A stretch of 64,000 nucleotides of DNA from JBFHQE01 sp041592335 (GCA_041592335.1 JBFHQE010000012.1:30170-94169); one strand, 5' to 3'. Counted from the first letter of the stretch, positions 44,716 to 53,991 are shown. Notes: generated by a model from the sequence alone, not told the origin. Translations and numbers: made by a program.

Positions 44716-46332
44716 TTACGACGACTGCCGGGTTACATCGACATAGAGTGTCAGAGATTCACCAGGCTTCAGGTATTTCTTGTTGTTGATCTCGTTGTTC
44801 CAACGCCGGATGTCATCCAGGCTGACGCGGAACCGTTGCGAGATGCGCGCCAGCGAATCGCCCCGGCGCACGGTGTAATAGACTTTCTGTAGTTGCTGGC
44901 CGGGATTGGCGGTCTTGGTGGTCTGGCTCCAGATCACCAGCTGTTTGCCCAGCGTCAGGGTGTCTCCGGGCGCCATGCCGTTCCATTTGGCCAGGCTGCG
45001 TACGCCCACTTTGTACTCACGGGCGATATCCCAGAGTGTGTCGCCGGACTGCACGGTATACATCACCTTGACGCCCTTGCCGCTACTGGAGGCAAGGCGT
45101 TCCTTTTCACGCTGCACGGCGCTCAGGGAATAATCGCTCAGGTCGCGACTGGCCTTGGGAATCAACAGGTATTGCCCGGCCCGGATGGATGAGCTTGAAA
45201 TATCATTGACGTCTTTCAGCACGGCAACGGTGGTGTGATAGTCGCGTGCAATGTGCGTCAGCGTCTGGCCTGGCTTGACCTGGTGTCGTACCCATTGCAC
45301 CCGGTCTTCATTGGGCAGTTCATCCAGTGCGCTTTGCAGCGTTTCGGCGACGTCCACGGGGACCGCCAGGTGATGCGGACCGTTCGGCGCCGTGGCCCAG
45401 CGATTGAAGCCGGGATTAAAGCGATACATCGTATCCAGCGGAATACCGGCCATGTCGGCGGCCAGTGCCAGATCGATCTGTCCGCCGGTTTCGACGGTTT
45501 CCAGCTGGATGTCGGGCGAAATCGAGGGCAGGGAAAGACCATACTTGCCGGGCTTGTTCACGATCTTGCTGAGCGCGATCAGCTTCGGCACGTATTCCTG
45601 GGTTTCACGCGGCAGGTTGAGTGAGAAGAAGTCGACCGGTTTACCGTTTCGCTCGTTACTGCGTACAGCCTTGTTTACATTTCCCTGGCCGGCATTGTAG
45701 GCCGCCAGTGCCAGCATCCAGTCGCCATCGAAGCGCCGATGCAGCTGTTCGAGGTAATCCAGTGCAGCCTCGGTGGCAGCCACGACATCACGCCGTCCGT
45801 CATACCACCAGTTCTGTTCCAGTCCGAAATGCTGCCCGGTGCCCGGAATAAATTGCCACAGGCCGGCGGCCCGGCCATGCGAGTAGGCGAAGGGATTGAA
45901 ACCGCTTTCCACCACCGGCAGCAGGGCAATCTCGGTCGGCATGTCACGTTCGGCGACCTGTTGGTAAATCCAGGCAAGGTAGGGTTCACCGCGGCTGAAT
46001 ACGCGGTCGAGGTACGCCGGATTGTTCTGGAACCAGCGCACGTGGGTATCGATACGAGGGTTTTTGACCTGTACCAGCTGGAAACCTTCGCGGAGGGGTT
46101 CCCATATTTCCTCGGGTTCTTGGTTAATCAGGGAGGGTTCGACAAAGGCGGTATCGATTGCGGCCTCGAGTTCGGGGGAGTGCAGTGCGAATGCAGCTGC
46201 GGGTTCCGTCGGCTGCGGGTCAGCCAGTGAGGCGGCGTTATCCCGTTTGTCGCTCAGTGTGCAGCCCGCGATTATCCAGGAAACGCTAAAAATCGCCGCT
46301 AGCACATTGAATTTTCGAATAAATCTAGTCAT
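44716..46332 (-). CDS. mltD: Membrane-bound lytic murein transglycosylase D
   Basis: 538 residues. A lipoprotein signal (Cys24 in IAGC), an SLT domain with catalytic glutamate in VVESGFNPFAYSHGRAAG, then three LysM repeats (YxVxxGDTL-type: VKPGQTLTHIA, VQSGDTLWDIA, VRRGDSLARIS). It cleaves peptidoglycan to 1,6-anhydro products. The start is the ATG before RFIRKF and the lipobox; the longer frame to 46395 is unsupported. It lies next to a yafS-like gene and rnhA as in E. coli, but gloB is absent between them. Confidence 0.95.
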   Translation of the reverse strand: MTRFIRKFNVLAAIFSVSWIIAGCTLSDKRDNAASLADPQPTEPAAAFALHSPELEAAIDTAFVEPSLINQEPEEIWEPLREGFQLVQVKNPRIDTHVRWFQNNPAYLDRVFSRGEPYLAWIYQQVAERDMPTEIALLPVVESGFNPFAYSHGRAAGLWQFIPGTGQHFGLEQNWWYDGRRDVVAATEAALDYLEQLHRRFDGDWMLALAAYNAGQGNVNKAVRSNERNGKPVDFFSLNLPRETQEYVPKLIALSKIVNKPGKYGLSLPSISPDIQLETVETGGQIDLALAADMAGIPLDTMYRFNPGFNRWATAPNGPHHLAVPVDVAETLQSALDELPNEDRVQWVRHQVKPGQTLTHIARDYHTTVAVLKDVNDISSSSIRAGQYLLIPKASRDLSDYSLSAVQREKERLASSSGKGVKVMYTVQSGDTLWDIAREYKVGVRSLAKWNGMAPGDTLTLGKQLVIWSQTTKTANPGQQLQKVYYTVRRGDSLARISQRFRVSLDDIRRWNNEINNKKYLKPGESLTLYVDVTRQSS

Positions 46333-46426
46333 GACAAGAGGTTTATCGGCCGTTTGGGTGGCATCCTGACAGTCTTGGCCAGGCGGGTCAACCAATTGGT
46401 TCTCATTTTGGGTATGATGCCGGGTT

Positions 46427-47212
46427 ATGAAGCGATGGATGCGTGTACTACAAAGCCAGTGGTGTGAGCCGGATGTCGAGCGACACCTCGCGAACTGGTA
46501 TCAAAGTCCATTGGGTCAGAGATTATTAAGAGATGAAAAACAAGAGCTTGAACAAGAGCTGAGCAATCTGTTCGGTTATCACCTGATCTGGTTGAACACT
46601 CCCTGGACGGTTGAACCCATGGAAAGCTGTCGTATCCGTCACCAGGTCGTTATCGGAAGTCCAGTTCAGCCGGGTCGCGCGGATATGTATTCATTGCCTG
46701 ATGTGCTTCCCATCCAGACGGACAGTATTGACGTCATGGTGTTACCGCATGTGCTGGAGTTTTCGAAAAACCCCCACCAGATTTTGCGCGAAGTCGATCG
46801 CTGCCTGATTCCCGAAGGTCATGTGGTGATCGTGGGATTCAGTCCCTGGAGTTTCTGGGGGCTGCGTCACTGGCTGACCGGCTGGTCGCGGCGCGTCCCC
46901 TGGTGTGGTCGTTTTCTTAGTTCGGGAAAACTGGCCGAATGGTTCAGCCTGCTCGGTTTTGACTCGGTGCGGCTTGTGCCTGTGTATGTGAATCCACCGG
47001 TAAATCACGCCGGGATACTGCGGCGGATGGAATGGTTTAACCGTCTGGCGGTGCGCGGCTGGCCGATTCCGCCGGCAAGTTACATCTATGTTGCCAAAAA
47101 GCGCGTGATGGGTATGACGCCGATTCGACCGCGCTGGCGGCCACGGCGTGCTATCTTGTCGCCGGGCATGGTCGAGCCCAGTCAGAGAAGCAGTCAGAAT
47201 CGTCAGTTATGA
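46427..47212 (+). CDS. YafS-like methyltransferase-fold protein
   Basis: 261 residues. The central part matches the Methyltransf_11 layout (DSIDVMVLPHVLEFSKNPHQILREVDRCLIPEGHV is split here: IDVMVLPHVLEFS, then LREVDRCLIPEGHVVI). The glycine-rich SAM-binding motif I expected near residue 50-60 is not evident (LFGYHLIWLNTPW). By position between mltD and rnhA it corresponds to YafS of E. coli, whose role is unknown. Its stop overlaps the rnhA start (ATGA). Confidence 0.8.
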   Translation: MKRWMRVLQSQWCEPDVERHLANWYQSPLGQRLLRDEKQELEQELSNLFGYHLIWLNTPWTVEPMESCRIRHQVVIGSPVQPGRADMYSLPDVLPIQTDSIDVMVLPHVLEFSKNPHQILREVDRCLIPEGHVVIVGFSPWSFWGLRHWLTGWSRRVPWCGRFLSSGKLAEWFSLLGFDSVRLVPVYVNPPVNHAGILRRMEWFNRLAVRGWPIPPASYIYVAKKRVMGMTPIRPRWRPRRAILSPGMVEPSQRSSQNRQL

Positions 47213-47649
47213 GCAATAAACTGGTTGAAATATTTACTGATGGCGCCTGCCGTGGGAACCCCGGACCGGGAGGCTGGGGCGCAATCTTGCGGTTTAACGG
47301 ACACGAGAAAGAGTTGTATGGCGGCGAGAAAGAGACGACCAACAACCGCATGGAGCTGACCGCGGCTATTGAAGGGCTGAAGGCCCTGTCGCGACCCTGC
47401 AAGGTCGCACTGACGACGGATTCAAAATATGTCCAGCAGGGGATTACCGAATGGATGGCCAACTGGAAGAAACGCAACTGGAAAACGGCGAATAAACGGC
47501 CGGTCAAGAACCAGGACCTGTGGCAGGCGCTGGATAAACTGGTAGCGCAACACGAGGTGTCATGGCACTGGGTCAAGGGTCATGCGGGGCATCCTGAGAA
47601 TGAACGCGCCGATGAACTGGCCAACAAGGGCATTGATGAGCTGAGTTAG
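47209..47649 (+). CDS. rnhA: Ribonuclease HI
   Basis: 146 residues (E. coli 155). The four catalytic acids are in FTDGACRGNPGPGG, NRMELTAAI, TTDSKY and NERADELA. It removes RNA from RNA-DNA hybrids. Next to dnaQ as usual, but in the same direction rather than divergent. Confidence 0.97.
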   Translation: MSNKLVEIFTDGACRGNPGPGGWGAILRFNGHEKELYGGEKETTNNRMELTAAIEGLKALSRPCKVALTTDSKYVQQGITEWMANWKKRNWKTANKRPVKNQDLWQALDKLVAQHEVSWHWVKGHAGHPENERADELANKGIDELS

Positions 47650-47657
47650 GGAGACTT

Positions 47658-48383
47658 ATGTCACGTCAAATCATTCTGGATACGGAAACCACTGGTCTTG
47701 AACCGCAACAGGGCCATCGCATTATCGAAATCGGTTGTGTTGAGATGGTTAACCGTCGTTTAACACGACGCAATTACCATCAGTACCTGCAGCCGGATCG
47801 GGAGATCGATGAAGGCGCGATCGAGGTGCATGGGATTACCAATGAGTACCTGGCCGACAAACCCCGCTTTGCCGACGTGGTCGAGGACTTTCTGGACTTT
47901 GTCAAAGGCGCGGAACTGGTGATCCATAATGCGTCGTTTGACGTTGGCTTCATTAATCACGAGTTGGCCATGCTGGGTAAGCAGTGGGGGCGGATCGAGG
48001 ATCATTGCACCGTGCTGGATACGCTGGCGCTGGCGCGCAGCCTGCATCCGGGGCAGCGAAATAACCTGGATGCGCTCTGTAAACGTTACATGGTGGATAA
48101 TTCCAATCGTGAACTGCATGGCGCGTTGCTCGACTCCGAGATTCTGGCGGATGTCTACCTCGCCATGACAGGGGGGCAGGTTGCCCTGACACTGGATAGC
48201 CAGTCCGGTAAGGAGTCCGATCAGCAGTCGAGCGGCGATGCCAGTCGTATTCGCCGTCTGGCGGAAGATCGGCCCGCGCTGCGCGTGGTCAGGGCCAATG
48301 CCGAGGAACTGGAGCAGCATGAGCGGTACTTGTCCGATATTGAAAAAAACAGCGGCGTACCCTCATTGTGGCGTAACGTCTGA
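47658..48383 (+). CDS. dnaQ: DNA polymerase III epsilon subunit (3'-5' exonuclease)
   Basis: 241 residues (E. coli 243). DEDDh exonuclease motifs: ILDTETTGLE, VIHNASFDVGF and HGALLDSEILADVY. A C-terminal polymerase-binding segment follows (about 190-241). It proofreads replication. GGGAGA precedes the ATG, eight bases after rnhA. Confidence 0.96.
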   Translation: MSRQIILDTETTGLEPQQGHRIIEIGCVEMVNRRLTRRNYHQYLQPDREIDEGAIEVHGITNEYLADKPRFADVVEDFLDFVKGAELVIHNASFDVGFINHELAMLGKQWGRIEDHCTVLDTLALARSLHPGQRNNLDALCKRYMVDNSNRELHGALLDSEILADVYLAMTGGQVALTLDSQSGKESDQQSSGDASRIRRLAEDRPALRVVRANAEELEQHERYLSDIEKNSGVPSLWRNV

Positions 48384-48469
48384 GCCTGGCCGTTTGAGTT
48401 TTTGCAGAGTGGGTCGCTAACAGCAGGATACGCTTTTTCACTCAATTTATAACTTCTTTAGGAACTGAA

Positions 48470-49747
48470 ATGCTTGATATCAAAGATGTCCGAATCGGGA
48501 TAATTGGGCTGGGTTATGTCGGTTTGCCGCTGGCCGTTGAGTTCGGCAAGCAAATGCCGACGGTTGGGTTTGATGTCAACAAGGCGCGCGTGGCCGAACT
48601 GAACAAGGGCCATGACGGCACACTCGAAGTGTCGGACGAGGAACTGCGGGAAGCAACGCAACTAACCTGTTCGGATCAGATGGACGCGATTGAGGATTGC
48701 AATGTTTACATTGCAACAGTGCCCACGCCGATCGATAACGCCAAGCGTCCCGATCTGAGCCCGCTGCGTTCCGCCAGCCAGACCATCGGCAAGGTGCTCA
48801 AGAAAGGCGATATCGCGATTTTTGAATCTACCGTGTATCCCGGCGCGACAGAAGAAGTCTGTGTGCCGATCATGGAAGAAGTGTCCGGATTGAAATTAAA
48901 CCAGGATTTCTATGTCGGTTACAGTCCGGAGCGTATCAATCCGGGCGACAAGGAACACCGGGTAACCAATATTCTGAAAGTCACCTCCGGCTCGACACCG
49001 GAAGTCGCCGACCTGGTCGATGCGATTTACCGCAAAGTGATCAAGGCCGGTACCCACAAGGCCAGCAGCATCAAGGTGGCCGAGGCCTCCAAGGTTATCG
49101 AAAACACCCAGCGCGATGTGAATATCGGTTTGATCAATGAGCTGGCGCTGATTTTTGGCAAGATCGGCATTGATACCCAGGAAGTGCTGGAAGCGGCAGG
49201 CACCAAGTGGAACTTCCTGCCGTTCCGCCCCGGTCTGGTCGGTGGGCACTGTATCGGTGTCGACCCCTATTACCTGGTGCACAAGGCGCAGGAAGCCGGT
49301 TATCAGCCCATGATCATACCGGCATCCCGGTTATTGAATGATGGCATGGGCTATTACGTTGCCGACACCACGATTCGCCTGATGGCGAAAAAAGGGATCA
49401 GTATTGTCGGTGGACGCGTGCTGGTACTGGGCCTGAGTTTCAAGGAAAACTGTCCGGATCTGCGTAATACGCGTGTTGTGGATATCATCGAGCAGTTGCA
49501 CGAGTATCATGGCCAGGTGGATGTGTATGATCCCTGGGTCGACAAGAATGAAGCCCGTCATGAATACGGTATCGAATTGATAGACGCGCCAGAGAAAAAT
49601 ACCTATGACGCGATCATTGTCGCGGTTGCGCATCACCAGTTTAAAGAAATGGGTAGCGAGGGAGTTCGTGCATTAGGCAAGAAAAATCATGTGCTTTACG
49701 ATGCCAAATACCTGTTCCGTAAAGACGAGGTAGACGGGCGTTTGTAG
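48470..49747 (+). CDS. Nucleotide-sugar dehydrogenase (TviB/WbpA type)
   Basis: 425 residues. NAD-binding motif GIIGLGYVGLP at the N-terminus, the central ESTVYPGATEE, and the catalytic-cysteine region RPGLVGGHCIGVDPYYL, then the UDP-binding C-terminal domain. Members oxidise UDP-GlcNAc, UDP-GalNAc or UDP-Glc to the uronate for capsule or O-antigen; this one looks more like the N-acetylhexosamine branch. It is followed by an epimerase, a common pair in polysaccharide loci. AGGA precedes the ATG. Confidence 0.9.
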   Translation: MLDIKDVRIGIIGLGYVGLPLAVEFGKQMPTVGFDVNKARVAELNKGHDGTLEVSDEELREATQLTCSDQMDAIEDCNVYIATVPTPIDNAKRPDLSPLRSASQTIGKVLKKGDIAIFESTVYPGATEEVCVPIMEEVSGLKLNQDFYVGYSPERINPGDKEHRVTNILKVTSGSTPEVADLVDAIYRKVIKAGTHKASSIKVAEASKVIENTQRDVNIGLINELALIFGKIGIDTQEVLEAAGTKWNFLPFRPGLVGGHCIGVDPYYLVHKAQEAGYQPMIIPASRLLNDGMGYYVADTTIRLMAKKGISIVGGRVLVLGLSFKENCPDLRNTRVVDIIEQLHEYHGQVDVYDPWVDKNEARHEYGIELIDAPEKNTYDAIIVAVAHHQFKEMGSEGVRALGKKNHVLYDAKYLFRKDEVDGRL

Positions 49748-49772
49748 TATTAGATGTATGAGGAGTTGTTAA

Positions 49773-50780
49773 GTGAAGGTATTGGTTACTGGCGCAGCAG
49801 GGTTTATTGGTTCTGCGCTGGCGCTGCGCTTGCTGGAGCGGGGTGACGAAGTCATCGGGATCGATAACATTAATGATTATTATGATCCCTCTCTCAAGCG
49901 TGCACGTCTTGCCCGGACGTTGAATCATCCAGGCTATATCAATGAAGAAATAGACCTGGAAGATCGCGAGGGAATGAAGAAACTCTTCGCGAAATACAAA
50001 CCCCAGCGCGTGGTTAACCTGGCTGCGCAGGCCGGGGTACGTTATTCCATCGAGAACCCGCTGGCGTATGTCGATACCAACCTGGTCGGTTTTGCGCATA
50101 TCCTGGAAGGTTGCCGCCATAACGATGTCGAGCACCTGGTGTATGCCTCCAGCAGCTCGGTTTACGGTGCCAATACCCGTATGCCGTTCTCCGTGCATGA
50201 CAATGTTGATCACCCGGTCAGTCTGTATGCGGCAAGTAAAAAAGCCAATGAGTTGATGGCGCACACCTACAGCCATCTCTACAATATTCCGACCACCGGC
50301 CTGCGATTTTTCACTGTGTACGGACCCTGGGGTCGCCCGGACATGGCGCCGATCAAGTTTGCCAAGGCGATTCTGGCCGGAGAGCCAATCGATGTTTATA
50401 ACTATGGCAAGCATCGTCGCGATTTCACTTATATCGACGACATCGTGGAAGGTGTCATCCGTGTGCTGGACAAGGTGGCGACGCCCAATCCGGACTGGTC
50501 GAGCGACGAACCGGATTCAGCAACCAGCAGGGCGCCTTATCGTCTCTATAACATCGGCAACAACAATACCGTTGAACTGATGTATTTCATCGAGTTGCTG
50601 GAGAAAAACCTGGGCAAAAAAGCGGAGATGAATATGCTGCCGTTGCAGCCGGGCGATGTGGTGGCGACCTATGCGGATGTCGATGCGCTAGTGGCGGATG
50701 TCGGTTACAAGCCGGACATGTCGATCGAGCAGGGTGTGGCGAATTTTGTGGAATGGTATAAGGATTACTACAAGGTCTGA
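49773..50780 (+). CDS. UDP-glucuronate 4-epimerase-like NAD-dependent epimerase
   Basis: 335-residue extended SDR. The NAD loop GAAGFIGS is at residue 7, the catalytic Ser/Tyr-x3-Lys is SSSSVYGAN...YAASKKANE, and the segments DNINDYYDPSLKRARL and GPWGRPDMA are typical of UDP-glucuronate epimerases (CapI/LspL). GTG start with GAGGAG upstream. It converts a UDP-uronate to its C4 epimer, acting with the preceding dehydrogenase. Confidence 0.9.
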   Translation: MKVLVTGAAGFIGSALALRLLERGDEVIGIDNINDYYDPSLKRARLARTLNHPGYINEEIDLEDREGMKKLFAKYKPQRVVNLAAQAGVRYSIENPLAYVDTNLVGFAHILEGCRHNDVEHLVYASSSSVYGANTRMPFSVHDNVDHPVSLYAASKKANELMAHTYSHLYNIPTTGLRFFTVYGPWGRPDMAPIKFAKAILAGEPIDVYNYGKHRRDFTYIDDIVEGVIRVLDKVATPNPDWSSDEPDSATSRAPYRLYNIGNNNTVELMYFIELLEKNLGKKAEMNMLPLQPGDVVATYADVDALVADVGYKPDMSIEQGVANFVEWYKDYYKV

Positions 50781-51226
50781 TGGATTCAGCTCCCGCAAGG
50801 CAGGTTTTCGCCGACAAACACTTCCTGGCCGCCGTTCTGGCGGCCATTGTGTTTTGGCTGGGCCTGTCTGTATGGCAGCCGCCCGCGCCGGATATACGCT
50901 GGCCCATTCAGCAATGGCAGGTTTTTATACAAGTGGTCCTGCTGTATCCCGTCGTGGAGGAATGGCTGTTTCGAGGATATCTGCAGGGGTATTTATTGAA
51001 GCGGTCCTGGGGCGAGAGGCGGTATGCCGGTCTTTCCCTGGCCAATATTCTGACATCCCTTGTCTTTACTGCCGCGCATTTTCTCTATCATCCGCCACTG
51101 GCTGCCGCCAGTGTTGTGATCCCCTCGCTGATTTTCGGTTATTTCCGGGACCGCCACGGTCGATTATTGAGCCCGATTCTATTGCATGCCTATTACAATC
51201 TGGGTTATTTCTGGTTATTTTCCTGA
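50780..51226 (+). CDS. Small CPBP-family intramembrane glutamic protease
   Basis: 148 residues with about four membrane helices. The CPBP/CAAX-like signature motifs are present: EEWLFRG (EExxxR), FTAAHFLYH and LLHAYYN. Its size is well below typical 200-300-residue CPBP proteins and its C-terminal block (IPSLIFGYFRDRHG...) resembles, from memory, the MrtJ-type proteases of JDVT-CTERM sorting systems; this is tentative. Its start overlaps the epimerase stop, linking it to surface-polysaccharide genes. Confidence 0.8.
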   Translation: MDSAPARQVFADKHFLAAVLAAIVFWLGLSVWQPPAPDIRWPIQQWQVFIQVVLLYPVVEEWLFRGYLQGYLLKRSWGERRYAGLSLANILTSLVFTAAHFLYHPPLAAASVVIPSLIFGYFRDRHGRLLSPILLHAYYNLGYFWLFS

Positions 51227-51244
51227 TTCTTTCTAAACTCTTAG

Positions 51245-51293
51245 TTGAGCCGTATCAAGTGCGGTAGTGCCATTTTCCATTAGTGTTGATTCA
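51245..51293 (+). promoter_or_regulatory. FNR-type box and -10 of the hydrogenase operon
   Basis: TTGAG-CCGT-ATCAA at 51245-51258 matches the FNR/ANR consensus TTGAT-N4-ATCAA at nine of ten defined positions. Its centre is exactly 41.5 bases upstream of the A of the start codon at 51293. TAGTGT at 51281-51286 is in the right place for a -10 with transcription starting at that A. No ribosome binding site precedes the ATG, so a leaderless, class II FNR-activated transcript is proposed. Confidence 0.6.
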
Positions 51294-52387
51294 TGGATGC
51301 ATTTCTTCTCAAGAGTGATTTTTCGCGATTATTTACCCTGCTGTCAGAAGCCGGTTACCGGGTATTGGCGCCTGCCCTGGACGAGGGTGTTATTCGCTAC
51401 CGGGAAGTCGATTCGATTGAACCATTAAAAGGCCTGTGTGATGAGCAGGGGCCCGGGCGTTATCGAATTCAGCATGGTGATTCAAATCGTTACTTTGACT
51501 GGCGTAACGGCCCTGATGCTATTAAACCCCTGACCTTCCTGCCAAGGGAGACGCTTTGGCAATCTTCCCGTCATAGTGGTCTGACATTTACCGAACAACC
51601 GGTAAAGGGTAATCCCACCGCGATTATTGGTGCGCGCGCCTGCGACCTGGCGGCTTTCAGTTTGCAACGGCAGCACTTTGGGAAAGCGCCACTGGAGGAT
51701 CGCTGGTTTTCCAAGCGCGCCGAGGCGTTGTTTATTGTTGCGGTGGAGTGCCAGTCTTCCGCGGATACCTGTTTTTGTCACAGCACTGGAGACGGACCGG
51801 CCATCGATGATGGCTACGACCTATGGCTGCATGAACTTGAGGAGGGTTTTCTGATCTGTGCAGGTTCAGATCCGGGCCAGCAAATTTTGCAGCAACTTCC
51901 AACCCAGGCGGTAACGGATGAACAGTTGCACGCGCGTGATGGCCAGTTGCAGCAGGCAATCGCGCAACAAACTCGACAATTGCCGGAAGGCAGTTTGTAT
52001 GAAGCGTTGCGGACCCGACAGGATGCGGCGGCCTGGCAGGAAATCGCGAAGCGTTGCCTGAGTTGTGGCAATTGCACCGCGGTTTGTCCCACCTGTTTCT
52101 GTCACAGCCAGCATGACCAGATTACCGCTGATCCCGACGTCTTTGATCATGTGCGGCAATGGGACAGCTGTTTCAACGAGCAGCACAGTTATATTCACGG
52201 CATTGTGATTCGGAAGGAGACAAAGTCCCGCTATCGGCAGTGGTTGACGCACAAGCTGGGCAGCTGGCATGAGCAGTATGGTCGCAGCGGATGCGTTGGT
52301 TGTGGGCGTTGCATTACCTGGTGTCCGGTCGGCATCGATATCACGGAAACAGTCAGGCAGGTGCTGGAGCAAGCCAATGCTGATTAG
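51293..52387 (+). CDS. hydB: Group 3b hydrogenase (sulfhydrogenase) beta subunit, 4Fe-4S protein
   Basis: 364 residues. An N-terminal domain typical of HydB/sulfite-reductase A-like subunits (IIGARACDLAAF, CFCHS) precedes two C-terminal [4Fe-4S] motifs, CLSCGNCTAVCPTC and CVGCGRCITWCP. In the heterotetramer it passes electrons between the flavin subunit and the hydrogenase module in the cytoplasm. First gene of a tight four-gene operon, overlapping the next by 11 bases. Confidence 0.9.
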   Translation: MDAFLLKSDFSRLFTLLSEAGYRVLAPALDEGVIRYREVDSIEPLKGLCDEQGPGRYRIQHGDSNRYFDWRNGPDAIKPLTFLPRETLWQSSRHSGLTFTEQPVKGNPTAIIGARACDLAAFSLQRQHFGKAPLEDRWFSKRAEALFIVAVECQSSADTCFCHSTGDGPAIDDGYDLWLHELEEGFLICAGSDPGQQILQQLPTQAVTDEQLHARDGQLQQAIAQQTRQLPEGSLYEALRTRQDAAAWQEIAKRCLSCGNCTAVCPTCFCHSQHDQITADPDVFDHVRQWDSCFNEQHSYIHGIVIRKETKSRYRQWLTHKLGSWHEQYGRSGCVGCGRCITWCPVGIDITETVRQVLEQANAD

Positions 52388-53207
52388 CCAGATTCCTCAA
52401 ACGGCGCGGATTATCGAACGGGTGCAGGAATCGCCGACCATCTTTACCTGGACGCTGGAATTTGTCGATCCGGATGTACAGGCTTCCTATGCATTCAGAC
52501 CAGGGCAATTCAATATGTTGTATCTGCCCGGCGCCGGTGAAGTGCCGATTTCGATCGTGTCCGACCCACGCGATCCGCATCTGCGTCACACCATCCGGGC
52601 GGTAGGGCGTGTCACCAAGGCCATGGCGAAAATGGATGTGGGCGAGGTGATCGGCGTGCGCGGTCCCTTCGGGCGTGGTTGGCCGCTGGAACAGGTTGCC
52701 GGGCATGATCTGTTATTGATTACCGGCGGTCTGGGTTGCGCGCCACTGGTGTCGGTTATTCACTACGCCATGAAGCGCCGCGAGACATTTGGGCGAATCG
52801 CCATCATTCAAGGTGTAAAACATGCGGATGACCTGATCTGGCGCGATCATTATGCGGAATGGGCGCAACTGCCGGATGTGCAGGTGCTGCTGGCGGCGGA
52901 TGTCGCCGGTAAGCAATGGCGCTGGCATGTTGGACTGGTCACGGATCTGCTGGGTCAGGTCCGAATGGATCTGGATAAGGCCCTGGTAATGATGTGCGGG
53001 CCAGAGCCGATGATGCTTGCCTCCGCCAGTCATCTGCAGCAACTCGGTTGTCCTGTTGACCATATCTGGCTCAGTATGGAGCGCAACATGCAATGCGCCA
53101 CGGGACATTGCGGCCACTGCCAGTACGGCCCCGATTTTATCTGTCAGGATGGTCCCGTGTTCCCATTGCCTGCTATTCAGGATCGCCTTGGCGTGAAGGG
53201 GTACTGA
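52377..53207 (+). CDS. hydG: Group 3b hydrogenase gamma subunit, FAD/NAD(P)-binding
   Basis: 276 residues from the ATG (MLISQIPQTARI) overlapping the previous gene; an earlier in-frame start at 52269 lies deep inside hydB and is rejected. FNR-like FAD domain (RPGQFNMLYLPG), nucleotide loop GGLGCAPLVS, and a C-terminal [2Fe-2S] motif CATGHCGHCQYG...C. It couples NAD(P)H to the iron-sulfur chain. Two bases separate it from the next gene. Confidence 0.92.
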   Translation: MLISQIPQTARIIERVQESPTIFTWTLEFVDPDVQASYAFRPGQFNMLYLPGAGEVPISIVSDPRDPHLRHTIRAVGRVTKAMAKMDVGEVIGVRGPFGRGWPLEQVAGHDLLLITGGLGCAPLVSVIHYAMKRRETFGRIAIIQGVKHADDLIWRDHYAEWAQLPDVQVLLAADVAGKQWRWHVGLVTDLLGQVRMDLDKALVMMCGPEPMMLASASHLQQLGCPVDHIWLSMERNMQCATGHCGHCQYGPDFICQDGPVFPLPAIQDRLGVKGY

Positions 53208-53208
53208 A

Positions 53209-53991
53209 ATGTCACATCAAAAACCCAGGGTGGCGGTGCATAAGTTCAGTTCCTGCGACGGTTGTCAGCTGTCGATTCTGAATCTTGGCGAGGCTTTGCT
53301 GGATGTTGTTGGGATGCTGGATATTCAGCATTTTGCCGAGGCCGGTATTCTGAACGAGTTGGCACCGGTGGATATCGCGCTAGTGGAAGGGAGCGTGTCG
53401 ACCCCCGCCGATGTCGAGCGCATCCAGGCGATCCGTTCAGTCAGTCATTATCTGGTGACAATCGGCGCCTGTGCGACGGCAGGTGGTTTGCAGGCATTGC
53501 GCAATGCGGTAACAGGCGATTCCTGGTCCGGGCAGATTTATGCCAAACCTGAATTCATTGCTTCACTCGATAAGGTAAGTGCGATCAAAGAGCATGTCAA
53601 AGTGGACTGGGAAATCTGGGGATGTCCGGTTGATTCCCGCCAGGTGCTTTCTGCCATTGCTGCGTTGAGTGCCGGTATGCGGCCACGCGAGGATCAGAGC
53701 AAGCTATGTCAGGAATGCAAGCAACATCAGTTCAGTTGCGTGGTTGTCAGCAAGGGCGAGCCCTGCCTGGGGCCGGTTACGCGCCAGGGCTGCGGCGCGC
53801 TTTGTCCCGGTGTGGGACGCGGGTGTTACGGATGCTATGGCCCGGCGGAAAATAGCCAACCGGAAATTTTTCTGGCTGCGCTGGCACAGGCAGGTAGCAG
53901 TGCGACGGCATTCAAAGCTAACCTGAACGGCATCTACAATAACATCGAACCCTATCGATCCTTGGCTCGGGAACAGACAGACCATGAGTGA
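53209..53991 (+). CDS. hydD: Group 3b hydrogenase delta (small) subunit
   Basis: 260 residues. The proximal-cluster cysteines are in SSCDGCQLS, GACATAGG and WGCPVD; a second cysteine set (CQECK..., CLGPVTRQGCGALCPGVGRGCYGCYGP) binds further clusters. No twin-arginine signal, so it is cytoplasmic, as expected for group 3. The 3' end overlaps the large-subunit start by eight bases. Confidence 0.93.
   Translation: MSHQKPRVAVHKFSSCDGCQLSILNLGEALLDVVGMLDIQHFAEAGILNELAPVDIALVEGSVSTPADVERIQAIRSVSHYLVTIGACATAGGLQALRNAVTGDSWSGQIYAKPEFIASLDKVSAIKEHVKVDWEIWGCPVDSRQVLSAIAALSAGMRPREDQSKLCQECKQHQFSCVVVSKGEPCLGPVTRQGCGALCPGVGRGCYGCYGPAENSQPEIFLAALAQAGSSATAFKANLNGIYNNIEPYRSLAREQTDHE

Noticed and set aside
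52269..52376. Upstream extension of the hydrogenase gamma gene
   Set aside because: Lies inside hydB in another frame and is not conserved sequence; the ATG at 52377 fits the family N-terminus.
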